Assembly (NCBI GenBank): GCA_020746835.1
Contig: JAGPNK010000048.1
Coordinates: 1-50,786, forward strand
Origin: Stachybotrys elegans
Lineage: Eukaryota > Ascomycota > Sordariomycetes > Hypocreales > Stachybotryaceae
Direction: 5' to 3'
DNA length: 50,786 bases
Both the position numbers and the translations under genes were made by a program. Below are positions 23,036 through 33,700 of this stretch, one piece after another. Position 1 is the stretch's first letter. The number at the start of each line of letters is the position of its first letter. Under the pieces are notes generated by a model. That model made no database searches. It saw only the letters and a program-made list of their open reading frames with translations, and had not been told where the DNA came from.

Positions 23036-23073
23036 CGTCAACCTTGACTGCGTCAACCTTGACTGCGTCACTC
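23036..23073. repeat. 15-bp direct repeat (TGCGTCAACCTTGAC)
   Basis: Two and a half tandem units of TGCGTCAACCTTGAC, between the ankyrin gene and dispersed-repeat copy 2. Confidence 0.85.
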
Positions 23074-23139
23074 GCCGAAGCCTTCTTGTATGTTGCGCCC
23101 GACGCCACGGCGGCATCGTGACGGAAGCTCCCGACAAAT

Positions 23140-23320
23140 TGCGGTATGTGGCTGGAAAGCTTTGACATCGGCATCGACGCAGCCACAAGCATCAAGCTTT
23201 TCTCAATCGAATTCTCTAAAGAATTGTTATCTATTGATTTGATATCGTCTTTATCGTCAGAGGGGGCCTCCTCGAAGTCGCTGGTCTGTATCCCATTGGG
23301 CACACAAACAGGAAATCCCA
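23140..23320 (+). repeat. Dispersed repeat, copy 2
   Basis: Begins TTGCGGTATGTGGCTG like copy 3 and shares with copies 1 and 3 the blocks GCAGCCACAA, CTTTTCTCAA, ATCTATTGATTTGATATCG, TCAGAGGG, CTCCTCGAAGTCG and GGAAATCC. It lies 200 bp upstream of the BTB gene at 23522 and just upstream of the broken 5' end of the ankyrin gene. The minus-strand frame through it (22953-23363) is probably not a gene. Confidence 0.8.
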
Positions 23321-23521
23321 CATTGGCCAAAAACATTGTTCGTGACCTCTTTGCTCCTTTCACACTGAAGGGGATAAAACATCATTGTATATAAGTAGCT
23401 TCCTGTCTTATTGGTTATGGTCATGCTAGAGGCAAAATCTTAAAGAGCTGCCCGAATCATCCATATACTGCTGTCATCAAGCTGTCCTCCTGTCTCCTCG
23501 AGCATTCTTCTTCTCTGAGAT

Positions 23522-24668
23522 ATGCCCAACAACTTTTGTATCTGTGCCAAGCGATGGCAGCAGTCGAAGCCGTGCAGATGCTGGGGGAGCAACACTGCCC
23601 AGGTTGAATGCATCATCTTACACCCCGATGGAGACGCCATCATTGTGGTCCCCAGTCGCAAACTTTCCACAAGAAAGGAAATCCTAGTCTCATCAACTGT
23701 TCTTAGTCTTGCATCAGACTATTTTAAAGCTCTCTTTCAGTCCAACTTCATAGAGAGCTCAGAAATTCGGAAAGGTATCTGCCCGGAAATTCGCTCAGAG
23801 GACGATGATCCTGAAGCGATGGAGGTGCTTTTATCCATTCTGCACTTCTGGATCTATGCACAATACGAAAAGTTTGAGCCTAAAACTCTCCTGACGATCC
23901 CAATTCAGTGCGACAAGTACGACTGTATCAGAGCCCTGAAACCTTGGATCTCTGTGTGGCTTAGCCCTGATGAACCCCAAGAGACTGAAGAACCAGGGCT
24001 CCTCCTATCGGCGGCTCACTTGTTTCGTGCCTCTGACTGCCTGCAGATTATCTCGAAAGCTGCAACTCGCCAAGTCAGTCTGGAGACTGCAATGTCATGG
24101 CCGAATCAAGAATTGATGACTCTAATGCCGTCTGAACTCAAAGGTACGTACAGAACCTTGTTCATGAACTAGCCGTGAATACTGACAAGCATTATCAGCC
24201 TCTATAATTGATATGATACAGGCCTTGCTCCGTCAATTATATGAGATACTGCAGGTGGGCGAAGAAGCATTGCGGCGCGATCCGCGCGGTCACAAAATAA
24301 GCGGTCTCGTTTGTTGTCTTCAGTGCCGCAGTCAATACTCGGAAACGACCAAAACGTGCTATCCATGTGGTGTAAACGACTTTTATCAGGCGTACTGTAC
24401 CAACCAATCACGATTGTCCGAGTACCTCGCAATCATGAGGCACAACGGCCTCCGGCCATCAGTTGCACCATTCCAAACATTCACGGCCGTGGACTTTGCT
24501 AAACGATTCGAGCTGGCTGCCAGCGGTCGTCAACACCAATGCGATGGTAAAAGTGATTGCCATCTGCCAATGGAGTTGGAACTAGTATCCCAAAGAACAG
24601 AACTGGTTATCAGGGAGGTCGTAGGAGTCCGAATGGAGAAATTGCATCCTACTCCAAGGGTCGATTGA
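23522..24668 (+). CDS. BTB/POZ domain protein (363 aa, 2 exons)
   Basis: Exon 1 is 23522-24143; the intron 24144-24198 (55 nt) has donor GTACGT, a TACTGAC branch-like site and acceptor CAG; exon 2 is 24199-24668. Phases fit: 1092 nt, 364 codons. Residues 30-150 are a BTB fold (ILHPDGDAIIVVPSRKL, EILVSSTVLSLASDYFKALF, PEAMEVLLSILHFWIYAQ, CDKYDCIRALKPWISVWL). The second half has the Cys-rich extension found in many fungal BTB proteins (CLQC at about 240, YPCGVNDFYQAYC, RLSEYLAIMRHNGLRPS, HQCDGKSDC), which may bind metal. Known role of the fold is protein interaction; function unknown here. A dispersed repeat lies immediately upstream and could carry its promoter. The start at 23522 is the first in-frame ATG-like codon; the N-terminal Cys/Trp-rich stretch suggests the true start could be a later codon. 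Confidence 0.8.
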
Positions 24669-25103
24669 ATAGCAACGTCTCATCTGTTCATTATCGAAAC
24701 TTTGATAGAAGTTCTAACGATCTGGGCATTGCGGATTGATTTAGGAATAGAAGAGTAGGGTATCATGACCTAGTGTGCCTGAAAATTGGTGTAGTACAGA
24801 GAGAAGAGGCGATGCACGGAGTCCCACCGGGACCGCCCCAGCCATCGCCAAATCTGACATATTTTTCGTCCAAAAAAAAAAAAAAAAAAAAAAAAAAACC
24901 ATCACCAAATGTCCTGCCTGTACCGGGGTCCAGGGTAGGACCCGGTAGAATTTAGGTCCAGCAGCATATGCCTTCCGCTAGCCCCCGTAACAACTGTGAC
25001 GCCTAACGCATGTAACTATATACACGGCGTCCACCATTGACCTAGCTCAAAGCTTTGTGAAGAACTTGAGTAATCCACGTCTTGAACTCACCCTCCATCC
25101 AAT
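24669..25103. other. Spacer with 27-nt poly-A tract
   Basis: An uninterrupted run of 27 A residues at 24872-24898 is flanked by imperfect direct repeats (CCATCGCCAAAT and CCATCACCAAAT). It could be a retroposed tail or simple slippage. No gene seen. Confidence 0.6.
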
Positions 25104-26657
25104 CTACGATTGCAGAGAGAGCAGCCTGGAGTTGGTACACCCCGTGAACCGTGCTGCTGTTGCCGATTCGAAAGTCTCGATCGAGAATATGCTGACGGGA
25201 TTTAGCTTAACAGTGTGAGAAAGCCTCAAGAGAAAGCTCACGATTTCAGTTTGCGCATCTACCGCAAACATGAGAGTCCAGACTCCCTCTACAACCTGGA
25301 TAATAGGAAGGGTGATGATTCGCTCCGCGCTGCCACCAAGTCTCATGATGCTGCGCAAACTTTCATGCCACGCTGCTATCCAGACGCCTAGCTGGACGTT
25401 TGCTGCTTCAATATTGCCGGCGGACGTTTTTGTTTCAATAAACACTGGCGCTGGGCGAGATTTGAGGGGGTAGTACGCCGTTTGGTTGACAGTCGCTGTA
25501 GGAGAGGACTTGGTGAACGTTTCGATGAGGGCCTTGAGATCCTCATCGGGGGCCAGGATGAGCGCAAAGTCAACCATCTTATGAACTGACCTGGTGGCAT
25601 TCATTCGTGATGGCGAAGCGTTGGAGTCGTAACCAGATATGCTAGACGTACTCGAAAAGATGGACCCTGTTTTTTGCGATGACTCCTCGTCGGAAGGCTG
25701 GCCAGAGAAGGAAGGGCGGAAGGCTGGGACGATTTGGGCCGATGTTATGGGCTCGACTCTAACGGAAGAGAATGACGTGAGTTCACAGAGGAGAGGATAA
25801 TGGACCATAATGTTCCAGGCCGTCTCGGAGCGATGCAGGTCGGATGACTCATTGGAGAGCTTGACAATCCCCAGGATACGATGATGTTTATCAACGACAG
25901 AGCGGTCGGAGGACTGGGTACCTGCTCCAGCACTCTGCGTATTGGTCGCTTTATCCGCTTGCTGCCACATGTAGGGACGAATATCCCTGACATTCATGCC
26001 CGGGATATCGGCAAGAGTGGGTGGTAGGATCCCCTCACCGTGCTCTGCCAAGACGAGCGCATCGTAAAGATCCTGAACATCAGACGGAAGCGCGGCTCTC
26101 ATATCCATCTCTTTTTTAAACCGCACTGGCCGATCAAGGGTCAACAAATCAGCCATCTTCCTGAGTTGCTTTGACGGTGATGTGCTGCGTGGTCGTTGGA
26201 GTGATGAGGCTGACGACCTGGTTGAATGGGGCCGCTGGTCCATCGCTGCCGTTGCGAAATGGGGTCGCGAGGCAAGGATATCCGTAAAAACTGATGCCGG
26301 TGCTATCGAGGGGGAGGCAGAAGAGCCGGACTGCTCTGGTGGAGGGGGCCTTTCGCCATGGGAGAAAGAGTGTGCTGGCCTCTCAAAGACATCGTCCGTG
26401 GTGTCGACTCTGGTCCCTTGCCGTTGTATTCGTCGAGGCGTCTTCTCGGGATCGGAGAAGGTGTCATCGGGAACAACTTCGAGTCGTTGACGCTTTGACG
26501 GACTCGACATAGAATATCTGATGGGTCTGCACTTTGCCTTGTTCAGCGATGCGTCGTCAATGATTCGTCTCGGCCCCTCGGTTGGGAAAGCGGGATCGTG
26601 GGACGGGCTCGTGGTCACAGTGGTCTGGATCCACGCGTGAATCGCATCAGGGTGCAT
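25104..26657 (-). CDS. Fungal PD-(D/E)XK nuclease-like domain protein, paralogue 1 (517 aa)
   Basis: Single minus-strand exon, ATG at 26657 (FVMHPDAIHAW); the frame stays open a little further only through a GTG. The N-terminal 200 residues are Ser/Pro/Arg-rich with basic RQR patches. From about 190 a conserved helical region precedes the nuclease-like core: MVDFAL at about 361 supplies the catalytic-type Asp, and IETKTS at about 405 the E-x-K, followed by VQLGVWIAAWHESL. A C-terminal beta-rich part (VEGVWTLMFAV) and a helical end complete the usual length of this fungal family (annotated PD-(D/E)XK nuclease-like domain). Family role: a predicted Mg-dependent DNA-processing fold; no biological role is established that I know of. 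A second member sits at 40917-42319. Confidence 0.8.
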   Translation of the reverse strand: MHPDAIHAWIQTTVTTSPSHDPAFPTEGPRRIIDDASLNKAKCRPIRYSMSSPSKRQRLEVVPDDTFSDPEKTPRRIQRQGTRVDTTDDVFERPAHSFSHGERPPPPEQSGSSASPSIAPASVFTDILASRPHFATAAMDQRPHSTRSSASSLQRPRSTSPSKQLRKMADLLTLDRPVRFKKEMDMRAALPSDVQDLYDALVLAEHGEGILPPTLADIPGMNVRDIRPYMWQQADKATNTQSAGAGTQSSDRSVVDKHHRILGIVKLSNESSDLHRSETAWNIMVHYPLLCELTSFSSVRVEPITSAQIVPAFRPSFSGQPSDEESSQKTGSIFSSTSSISGYDSNASPSRMNATRSVHKMVDFALILAPDEDLKALIETFTKSSPTATVNQTAYYPLKSRPAPVFIETKTSAGNIEAANVQLGVWIAAWHESLRSIMRLGGSAERIITLPIIQVVEGVWTLMFAVDAQTEIVSFLLRLSHTVKLNPVSIFSIETFESATAARFTGCTNSRLLSLQS

Positions 26658-26681
26658 TACGAAGGAATTAAAGGTGCTCAC

Positions 26682-26829
26682 GCAAGTGTTGATTGTTGGT
26701 GCCGATTACTGTGTCGTGAGAGCTGGGAATCTTGGCGGGACGATTGTTGTGGTTGCCCCTGACGACAAGTAAGGAGAGGCGGACCTTTATTGTTGCAGGC
26801 CGATAACGTCATAAGCAACTGACCCCTGT
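26682..26829. promoter_or_regulatory. Upstream region of the PD-(D/E)XK gene
   Basis: Short spacer just before the minus-strand start at 26657; presumably promoter. No motif is certain. Confidence 0.3.
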
Positions 26830-26946
26830 GTAATTTTTGTTAATTGGCTCTGACTACTCGGGTGGCCCCACCAGGCCAAAGGCGTTGTGGTCAGCCTTGG
26901 CCCAGTGGGGGCACGAGAGTGGCCAGAGCCAATTAGCAGTAATTAT
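26830..26946. mobile_element. Palindromic MITE-like element (117 bp)
   Basis: Two arms of about 47 bp are imperfect inverted complements. The left arm begins GTAATTTTTGTTAATTGGCT and the right arm, read on the minus strand, begins GTATAATTACTGCTAATTGG; both continue CTCTG...ACTC and a GTG-CCCCAC block. The centre is about 20 bp. It would fold into a long hairpin. No clear target duplication seen. Confidence 0.7.
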
Positions 26947-27108
26947 ACGCATGTGCTGTGACGTGGATCATGCACATGAGTTGACTTTCAGATGATGGTC
27001 AACACCAATCAAAACTTCAGGATCGGATAACTAGCTAACTTCCTGTGTATCCCGAACTTCATATTCTGCTTTGCTCGATAGCTCTGTGCAATGCGGCTCG
27101 CTGGACAC

Positions 27109-27656
27109 CATGAGTACGACGCTGCCACCGGCTCTGCTATTGCATGATTTATACACAAGTACCACCAACACCTTCTCTCAACAGCCTGCTTGGCTTCCAC
27201 GTTCCCCCATCTATCAGTGTTTTGATAACACTGCCCCATCTGGGCTGTTTCCATGGTAGATCTGCGAACAGAATCAACGCGGAGGCCGCCGGTGGCTATG
27301 ACCCTTCCCTGATGTCAGCCCAGTGGCCAACCCAGTGCTTTATGGCCTTGCCTCTGCCCTTCAATCACGGCGCCGATATCTCGACATTTCGCGCAGGCAC
27401 GCATCACTATGCGACTCCGGAGCCCACATACTGATGGCCCATGTCGAATTACGAGGTCAGCCAAGTTTACTCTTATCCAGACATGAGGCCAGGCGACGAG
27501 CGACCAGAAAGCAAAGCACCAAAGCTAGAAATACAAACCGTACATGAAGACTACAATAAGCGTGAGTACCCGTTCCTTTGCCCCATGGAGCACTGCGACA
27601 AGAAGTTTGTCCGCAAGATGGATCTAGGTAAATCGTATCCCCACGGAAACTTCTGA
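27109..27656 (+). pseudogene. C2H2 zinc-finger gene, broken and truncated
   Basis: Protein sense starts at ATG 27109 (STTLPPALLLHDLYTSTTNT), shifts frame near 27255, continues through ANRINAEAAGGYDPSLMSAQ, hits a TGA at 27432-27434 and resumes in the same frame (NYEVSQVYSYPDMRPGDERP), ending in YPFLCPMEHCDKKFVRKMDL. The last segment is the first half of a C2H2 finger (C-x4-C...); both His and all following fingers are absent because the homology stops about 30 bp before a dispersed repeat begins at 27661. Intact relatives would be multi-finger transcription-factor-like proteins. The break is directly visible; the cause (rearrangement at the repeat) is inference. Confidence 0.6.
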
Positions 27657-27660
27657 CCAT

Positions 27661-27846
27661 TTGCGGTATGTGGCTGCGAAATCCTTAACATCAACATCAC
27701 CGCAGCCACAAACTTTTCTCAACCTCGTGCATTTTTTCTGCCAAGTGCCATCTATTGATTTGATATCGCCTGCATCGTCGGAGGGAGCCGGTCTCCTCGA
27801 AGTCGCCGATCTCTCTACCATCGGGGCACAGGATCGGGAAATCCTA
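27661..27846 (+). repeat. Dispersed repeat, copy 3
   Basis: Same 5' end (TTGCGGTATGTGGCTG) and internal blocks as copy 2 (GCAGCCACAA, ATCTATTGATTTGATATCG, CTCCTCGAAGTCG, GGAAATCC). It lies at the exact point where the preceding C2H2 pseudogene is cut off. Confidence 0.8.
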
Positions 27847-28332
27847 AATAAGCAACCTAGCCACATTCATGAAACAGCTGCATCACTTATACATCCCGTT
27901 ATAGCAGACTAGATATAGACTAGCGCACTCAAGGGCCCAAGTATCATCATAGGTAAAATTGAAACGAGAAAATGACCTATGCCATGGTTAGTGCTGAGAT
28001 GAGGGAAACATAGCACCACTCACAGAACGGTCAATAATTCTGATAAACGCTTGCGGTCAGTTCTATCCAACTGATCCGAAAGCAGGCATGTCACTGGATT
28101 TCAGACAAGTAATGTGAACGGGAGGGAAAAGCGTGGTATTTTCGGGCTCCTCAAACTAATCTACTTATACAGATTTGGGCAGCCTGGCTAGGGCTCCCTG
28201 TAGCAACTTGGGTCAAATTTCCCCATCTCAGTGCTTGGATCAGTCCTCACTTGACTTGAGAACACGGGCAGGGATCTTACCAAAGAATAACGGCCGTCTG
28301 GTAATAGTCAACCAAAACTCGTCGGATGACAG
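27847..28332. other. Spacer, no gene seen
   Basis: Nothing recognisable between dispersed-repeat copy 3 and the 3' end of the monooxygenase pseudogene. Confidence 0.45.
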
Positions 28333-29774
28333 TTACGCCGCTGCCTTATCCCAGTACCATGGGCTCACGAGACGGAACTTTGTGGTGAAGTGCGCACCAA
28401 ACGCCCAGACAATCCGGAGGCGCCATGCTTTGGTGGTATTTGCGTGATATGTTATATTGCATATGTCCCACAGCCCAGGAGCTGAGCCCATGTCAAGAGC
28501 AAGCTGGTACGCATAGCTTTCGTGGTCAAGACCATAAGTCACTCTCGCATCAAGGTTAGAGAGAAGGCGGTAGTGCGGGTCGTCTTCTGGGCGTAGAGGC
28601 TGAGGAATTCGGCGTGGTGCTAGTGGGTGAAGAACCCATAGTTGCGCTTGAAGCGCAGCCAAAGGTGGAATGGCTCCCAAGGATGGTCTCACAAACCCGA
28701 TGAAGCCCATCGTGGGCTCTGCTCGGTTCCAAATTGACCTTACGTTAGTGATTTCAGTGATTGGGCGTGTTTCGAAAGCTTGGCCATCGAGGCTTTCTAG
28801 AAACGTAAACTTTTGCTGATAGCCGGTGCAGTACACAATCATGTCCGGCCGCACGACTTCATTCTTGATTCGATGGTATTCGAGCCGCCCATTATCGATG
28901 AATCGCACAGCGCCTTGTTTGCTTATCTTTGCGGGCCAAGGTGCCAAGTCGACTTGCTTGGGCCTACATCTGAAATGGGTGTCTGGATCAAAGCTGATCG
29001 CAGTGCATAGTGCCACAGTTGCGGGCCTGGAGTTGCCGGTCGGTATGGCTTACTGATATCCGGACAAACTTTCATAGACTTGTTAAAAAAGACTAATTCT
29101 TGTAAGTGCTGATTCGGGTAAACCAGGTGTTCTGGGATAGAGGCTTCTTACTCTTTGATGGATGATGTCTTTCTGCGCTCATCTTGCCGATCCATTGATC
29201 CATGCCTGCGGTTGCCCCGGAGCAAAACCACAAGAGCAGCTTGATGTAATAAGTATAGTATTCCCACAGGATCATGGAGTTGCGCAGGCGTGGATGAACA
29301 TAGGTGGTATCGAACATATTTGCTCGGCTAACGTCGATGGGAATACCTGGTTCTTCAGGATTAAGCTTCCGACCAAGTATTGGCAGCACAACTGGACCAG
29401 GATTTCTCTTCATAGGGGGAAGTAACATTAGCTAGAGGCTTGAAGTATGATATGAGATAAAGGAAGGGAGGGTAAGCCCGAACCTTCGGGACAAAATGGA
29501 AGCCATCTCGATGACACAAGACGACCTGGGCGGTAGGCGAGGTAACGGCTAAATAGGCAATATTTGCGCCAATTTCGCCAGTGCCAAGAATCATGACCGT
29601 CTTGCCGACGCCAAACTGCTGTCTAGACTTGAACACAGATGAATGAATCCTTTGAGGAACATATTCAGCGCCCTTGATATCCGGAAGATTGGGCTCCCTG
29701 TGTAGCCCCGAGCATACGGCAACTGCCTTTGGGGGACTTAGGCCGAGACAGATGCCGGTGGCGAGGTGTCGCAC
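28333..29774 (-). pseudogene. Flavin-containing monooxygenase-like gene, 5'-truncated and frameshifted
   Basis: Minus-strand exons 29774-29484, 29407-29152 and 29098 onward join across introns of 76 and 53 nt. The product has AVAVCSGLHREPNLPDIKG, the NADPH-site GTGEIGAN-A motif, the join FVPKRNPGPVVLP, KPYRPATPGPQLWHYALRSA and the C-terminal CTGYQQKF motif: the order of fungal flavoprotein monooxygenases. Missing is the whole N-terminal FAD-binding GxGxxG segment (about 150 residues). Within exon 3 the sense shifts frame near 28955-28965, between PISDV and VDLAPWPAKI. The 5' truncation point faces the Helitron-like element 225 bp away, but the N-terminal part is not found on the element's other side. 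Non-functional as it stands. Confidence 0.65.
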
Positions 29775-29997
29775 GGGATTAGGCCCGAGCCTACTCTAGT
29801 ATCCCCTTGAGTATCCCCTTGAGTGTGCGAAGGGAGCTCTGTAGTCACTAACAGGGATATTAGCCAATAAGTCTTTGATTAACAAGTGATACCTACTAGG
29901 TGGTGGTCATTACTCTATAGATCAAGTACTCTACACTACCTCAAAACTACAGATTTACTCTAATTTTATCTTGTACTCTAATTTTATCTTGAGCTAT
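29775..29997. other. Junction between monooxygenase relic and Helitron-like element
   Basis: Holds two copies of TATCCCCTTGAGT-like sequence (about 29800-29826) and a perfect 18-bp tandem duplication TACTCTAATTTTATCTTG at 29956-29991. The exact element boundary lies somewhere here or at 29998. Confidence 0.5.
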
Positions 29998-30120
29998 GCC
30001 TTGAGGAACGAAAGAGACGAAAGGTGCCTTGAGGAACGAAAGAGACGAAAGGTCTTATGCCTTGAGGAACGAAAGAGACGAATGCCTTGAGGAACGAAAG
30101 AGACGAAAGGTCTTATGCCG
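29998..30120 (+). repeat. Four-unit subterminal tandem repeat of the Helitron-like element
   Basis: Four units begin GCCTTGAGGAACGAAAGAGA and mostly continue CGAAAGGT, some with a CTTAT spacer. The first 16 nt recur once, inverted, at 40409-40424. The array faces the 3' end of the Rep-helicase gene. Confidence 0.9.
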
Positions 30121-30703
30121 TTGCCCATGGAACTTAAGGAGAGCTCCCTGATTGGTTGAGCTTTTGGGGGGCTTTTGCTGCGCGCCCTCTGATTCGCCTA
30201 GCCGGCTTCTGGTTTCGTCTGGCTTCTTCATTGGTCAAAAATGAGCATCAGCACTTTGATAAGGCAGGTTTTCTCGGCTCTACGAAGCCTTCTAAGGTTT
30301 CTTTTTTTCTCCCCTAAAGTAGCCATACAGGTACTCGGTAGGATGGGAGTAGTCAGGAGTATGTAATTCTTTCAAATAAGAAAATAATTTATTAAGATTG
30401 AACTATAGGAGTATGGACCGCAGGGGTTTGTGCTTAGATTTGGGGTATAGGGCTTATCTTGGGCAGTAATAGTTACTATTTAACTGGTTGTGTTTGAAGA
30501 GTTAGCACGAGAAGCGCGATTGTGGTCCACATGTGTAGATTGATGGTTGTATTGAGAGCTGAAGATTTCCATAGAGGAATTTTCTTCCCAACTCCTTCGC
30601 ATGGCCGCAGCATGTGACGTGATGTTCTTTATCCATTGTATCTTAGTGGGGATTGAAATTGCTTGCCATGATTTCATACTATTATAAATTATATACTACC
30701 ACG
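30121..30703. other. Non-coding terminal region of the element
   Basis: Sequence between the tandem array and the Rep-helicase stop codon; presumably the 3' untranslated region and replication terminus. It contains CCTAGCCGGCTTCTGG (about 30197), similar to CCTAGCCGGCTACTAG near 40246 at the other end. No gene seen. Confidence 0.5.
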
Positions 30704-33700
30704 TTACTGAACATGCAGCCATTCCTGTGCTTGTCTTACAGTCTCCCGGCTAAGTACTTCAAGCCGAGCCTCCGCATCTGCCATCTCGGCGGGGATCCTG
30801 TTGCCAATCAGGTCCCTTTCGCGTGCCTTGGATATCAATGTGATGCCATCGAGAGATGGACAACGCGACAACTGTACATAGAGGCTATATGGATCGCATT
30901 GGCTCGGTACCATCTCGCCGTCAATCCTTGTCGTTCTCGTACCGCGTAGCTCCAGCGCCACCCGATCCAGCGTTCTTCCCTGTACTTTGTAGTCCGTGCA
31001 TGCAAAGGCTGCCGTGCATGGCAAACCCCTTCGAGTGACGTCGTGGAGTTGCCAAGGTCGTTTTCGCTGGCACTCTATCTTGATGCTCATTGGCGGGAGA
31101 AGAACCGTTCCTGGCGGCATCCCGACGAAGCCAAAATTTTGCGTCGTGTCGGACGCCAAGATGATTCCCGCAGGCGGTCCGAAGTGAAGTATCACCCCAG
31201 CAGTAACTTGGTACCCGGGAGATGCCCTATCGATAATAACATCCAGAGCCGTATAACTGGCCCCATTCACGAGCTTCAAGCCCTGGTAGGTATTATTGTT
31301 GACAACGACCGGCATGCCTGGGACGAACATGAAGATGGCCGGGACAGGAATCGCGCTATCATCCCCGTGGTTAAGAATCATCAAGGCCTCCTCTTCCGTC
31401 GGTTCCCCCTCTTTCCACTTATGTTCAGATACGAAAACACGCAGTGTTGACTGATGTTGCTGTTGGAATGCCAGGGTAGCTTCTATGTTGAGATTCCATC
31501 GATTCCTATTCAGGGGTGTCACCACCGTGATGCCCGACTCCCAAGGTATTCGCCGACATTCTTGGTAGCAGCGGCCATTCAGGAGGTCCACGTCGGACCG
31601 ATCTTGTATTCCAAGTCTAATACGACTCAGCAGTCTTCTCAGCTCTGGGTCGCCGGCCGCTCGGACCTGTTCATCCAACATAACGACGGTGGTGAAGGTC
31701 TTCCAGAGGGCATGAGCTCTGTCGTGCTGATATCTCTGCTCAACTTTAAAGGACTCTTGCTCGAAATGCGGGACGACTGTGCTGTGTAACAAAATGGATC
31801 TCTCCTGCACGGGCCGGAACTGGTGAAAGTCTCCGCAAAAAAGGACGATAGGTATGCCTCCGAAGTCCTGTGCCGACCCTCGACGCTGACAGATTCGTTC
31901 ATTTATCATATACAGTGTACGTGCGCCCAACATACTGACCTCGTCGATGATCAGCAGATACTTCTCCTGCCAATCCGTCCTCGTGGGGCTATCCACAAAC
32001 CGGTCACTTGCCATTCGAGATTCAGTGTGGTTCGTACCTGGATTCCCTCCCATAGCCATTCGGGATGCATCTTTGGAGAAGTTGCAGGCCGAATGGATCG
32101 TGATACCGTTTATACGCGCCGCCGCCGTACCTGAGGTCGCCGTCACCAGCAGACGATTCGGTATTGCCTTGCTTGCGAAGAGTTCCATGATGGCTTCAAT
32201 GACTCGCGACTTACCTGTACCGCCTTCGCCTCCAACAAACTGGCGCAGCTGCGGTGCTCGTTCGTCACTGTTGGTATTCTCATTCTCGCCGTGGCAAACC
32301 AGATCGAGGTGGCGGCAGATTGAGAGAAAAGCAATCGACTGCTTTTCATTCAGGGTAAAACGCTCCACGAGCTGTCTCCCCGCCGCCATGAAGGATGTTG
32401 ATGGCCCAAAGCATACGGCCACCGTCGGGCCGACCCCAGGTTCACTACTATCCCGTCGTGCCGTTTCGTCGTGGCTCCGTCTTCTTTGTGGGCCATCGTT
32501 GACCGCCACGTCGTTCATGCCCTGAATACCCTGTATCATCTTCACTATTTCCCGCGAAGTGCTTGCCTGCTGAGACTTGATAGATTTCAGAAGTCTCTGT
32601 GTTGGGACTTCGGCCTCCCCAAGCGTACCGTCAGGCCAAGCCACCATCACCATCCTCGTGCCTTGCTCGGGGACAATTCTGGCACGTAGCTCAGCCGTCG
32701 AGCCTAGAGCGGCATGCTGAAACCTGCAGAGTTGTTGTGTCATAGCCGACAGCTCCTTCGAGCCTGCTGTGATCTGATTCGATCCACTGGCGCTCCTGAG
32801 AACGTCGATTAGCCGCGTGGCTTCTCCTATGTTGTCACAACGGTACAAGCTCGGTGCTCCACGATCATTGTCGCTCCCGTCATCACCGTCGGCATCTCCC
32901 CATGACACACCTCCGACCGTGTGCTCGTCGTCGGCCGAGGACGCAGCCCATTGTTTGGCATCACGCTTCGCATCCTCTGCGGACCGTCGGAGTAGCTGTA
33001 TGTTATCCAGAACGAATAGCAGTCTTCGGCTAAGCCTTTGTTTGTGTCTAGTCCAAACGTCATTCAGATCACCAGATGAATCTGCTGTGAAGCGCTCCCA
33101 AGGCACAAATAGGCCTAAGTGTTGTACAGCAGCCCTATGATATGTAAAATCGGTTAAAATCCAAGGATGATCATGACCAAGAAAAGGGGGGAAGGGGGGA
33201 GGAGGAAGCGATATCATATACTTAGATACCCTAGTCTAGGTCTGGGGATGGAAGAGTATACGAACCTCCGATGGCATGGTCCTTCGCCGTCAACCTCCGC
33301 AAAATCCATGCTGAGATATCCGTCTAGGCAAACTACGGCGTACTGGCCTGGCCTACGCAATTTTTGTATCCACTCTCCCGAGAAGGGCGCATCATCTTGG
33401 AAAGGTATCTCACCCCATGAAGCAGTGGCCGAGACAGACTCAGAAGAATCTCCTCCCGCGCTGCGCTTGCGTTTGATCATCACAAGCGAGATGTAGTCGT
33501 AAAGACATAACTCGCGAAGCACGGTTCCACGGTGAGGGTATGCATCAAAGAAGGAGACTCGCTGACCCGATTGTTCTAAGAGCACCGGACCGTTCGCTAC
33601 CTCGTGCACCGTTTCTTCGCTGGCAGCGTGACGAAGATGGGGCCATCGTCGAAAGATGTGCCAATAGAGGACAGAAACGTTGGCAAATACCCATGCGGCA

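Noticed and set aside
22953..23363. 136-residue minus-strand frame
   Set aside because: Mostly dispersed-repeat and 15-bp tandem-repeat DNA; the ankyrin sense leaves this frame before its end.
29998..30120. CRISPR-like array
   Set aside because: Units are adjacent with trivial spacers in a fungal transposon; it is a subterminal tandem repeat.
31043..32525. Plus-strand frames inside the helicase region
   Set aside because: Antisense to the helicase motifs; no domains of their own.
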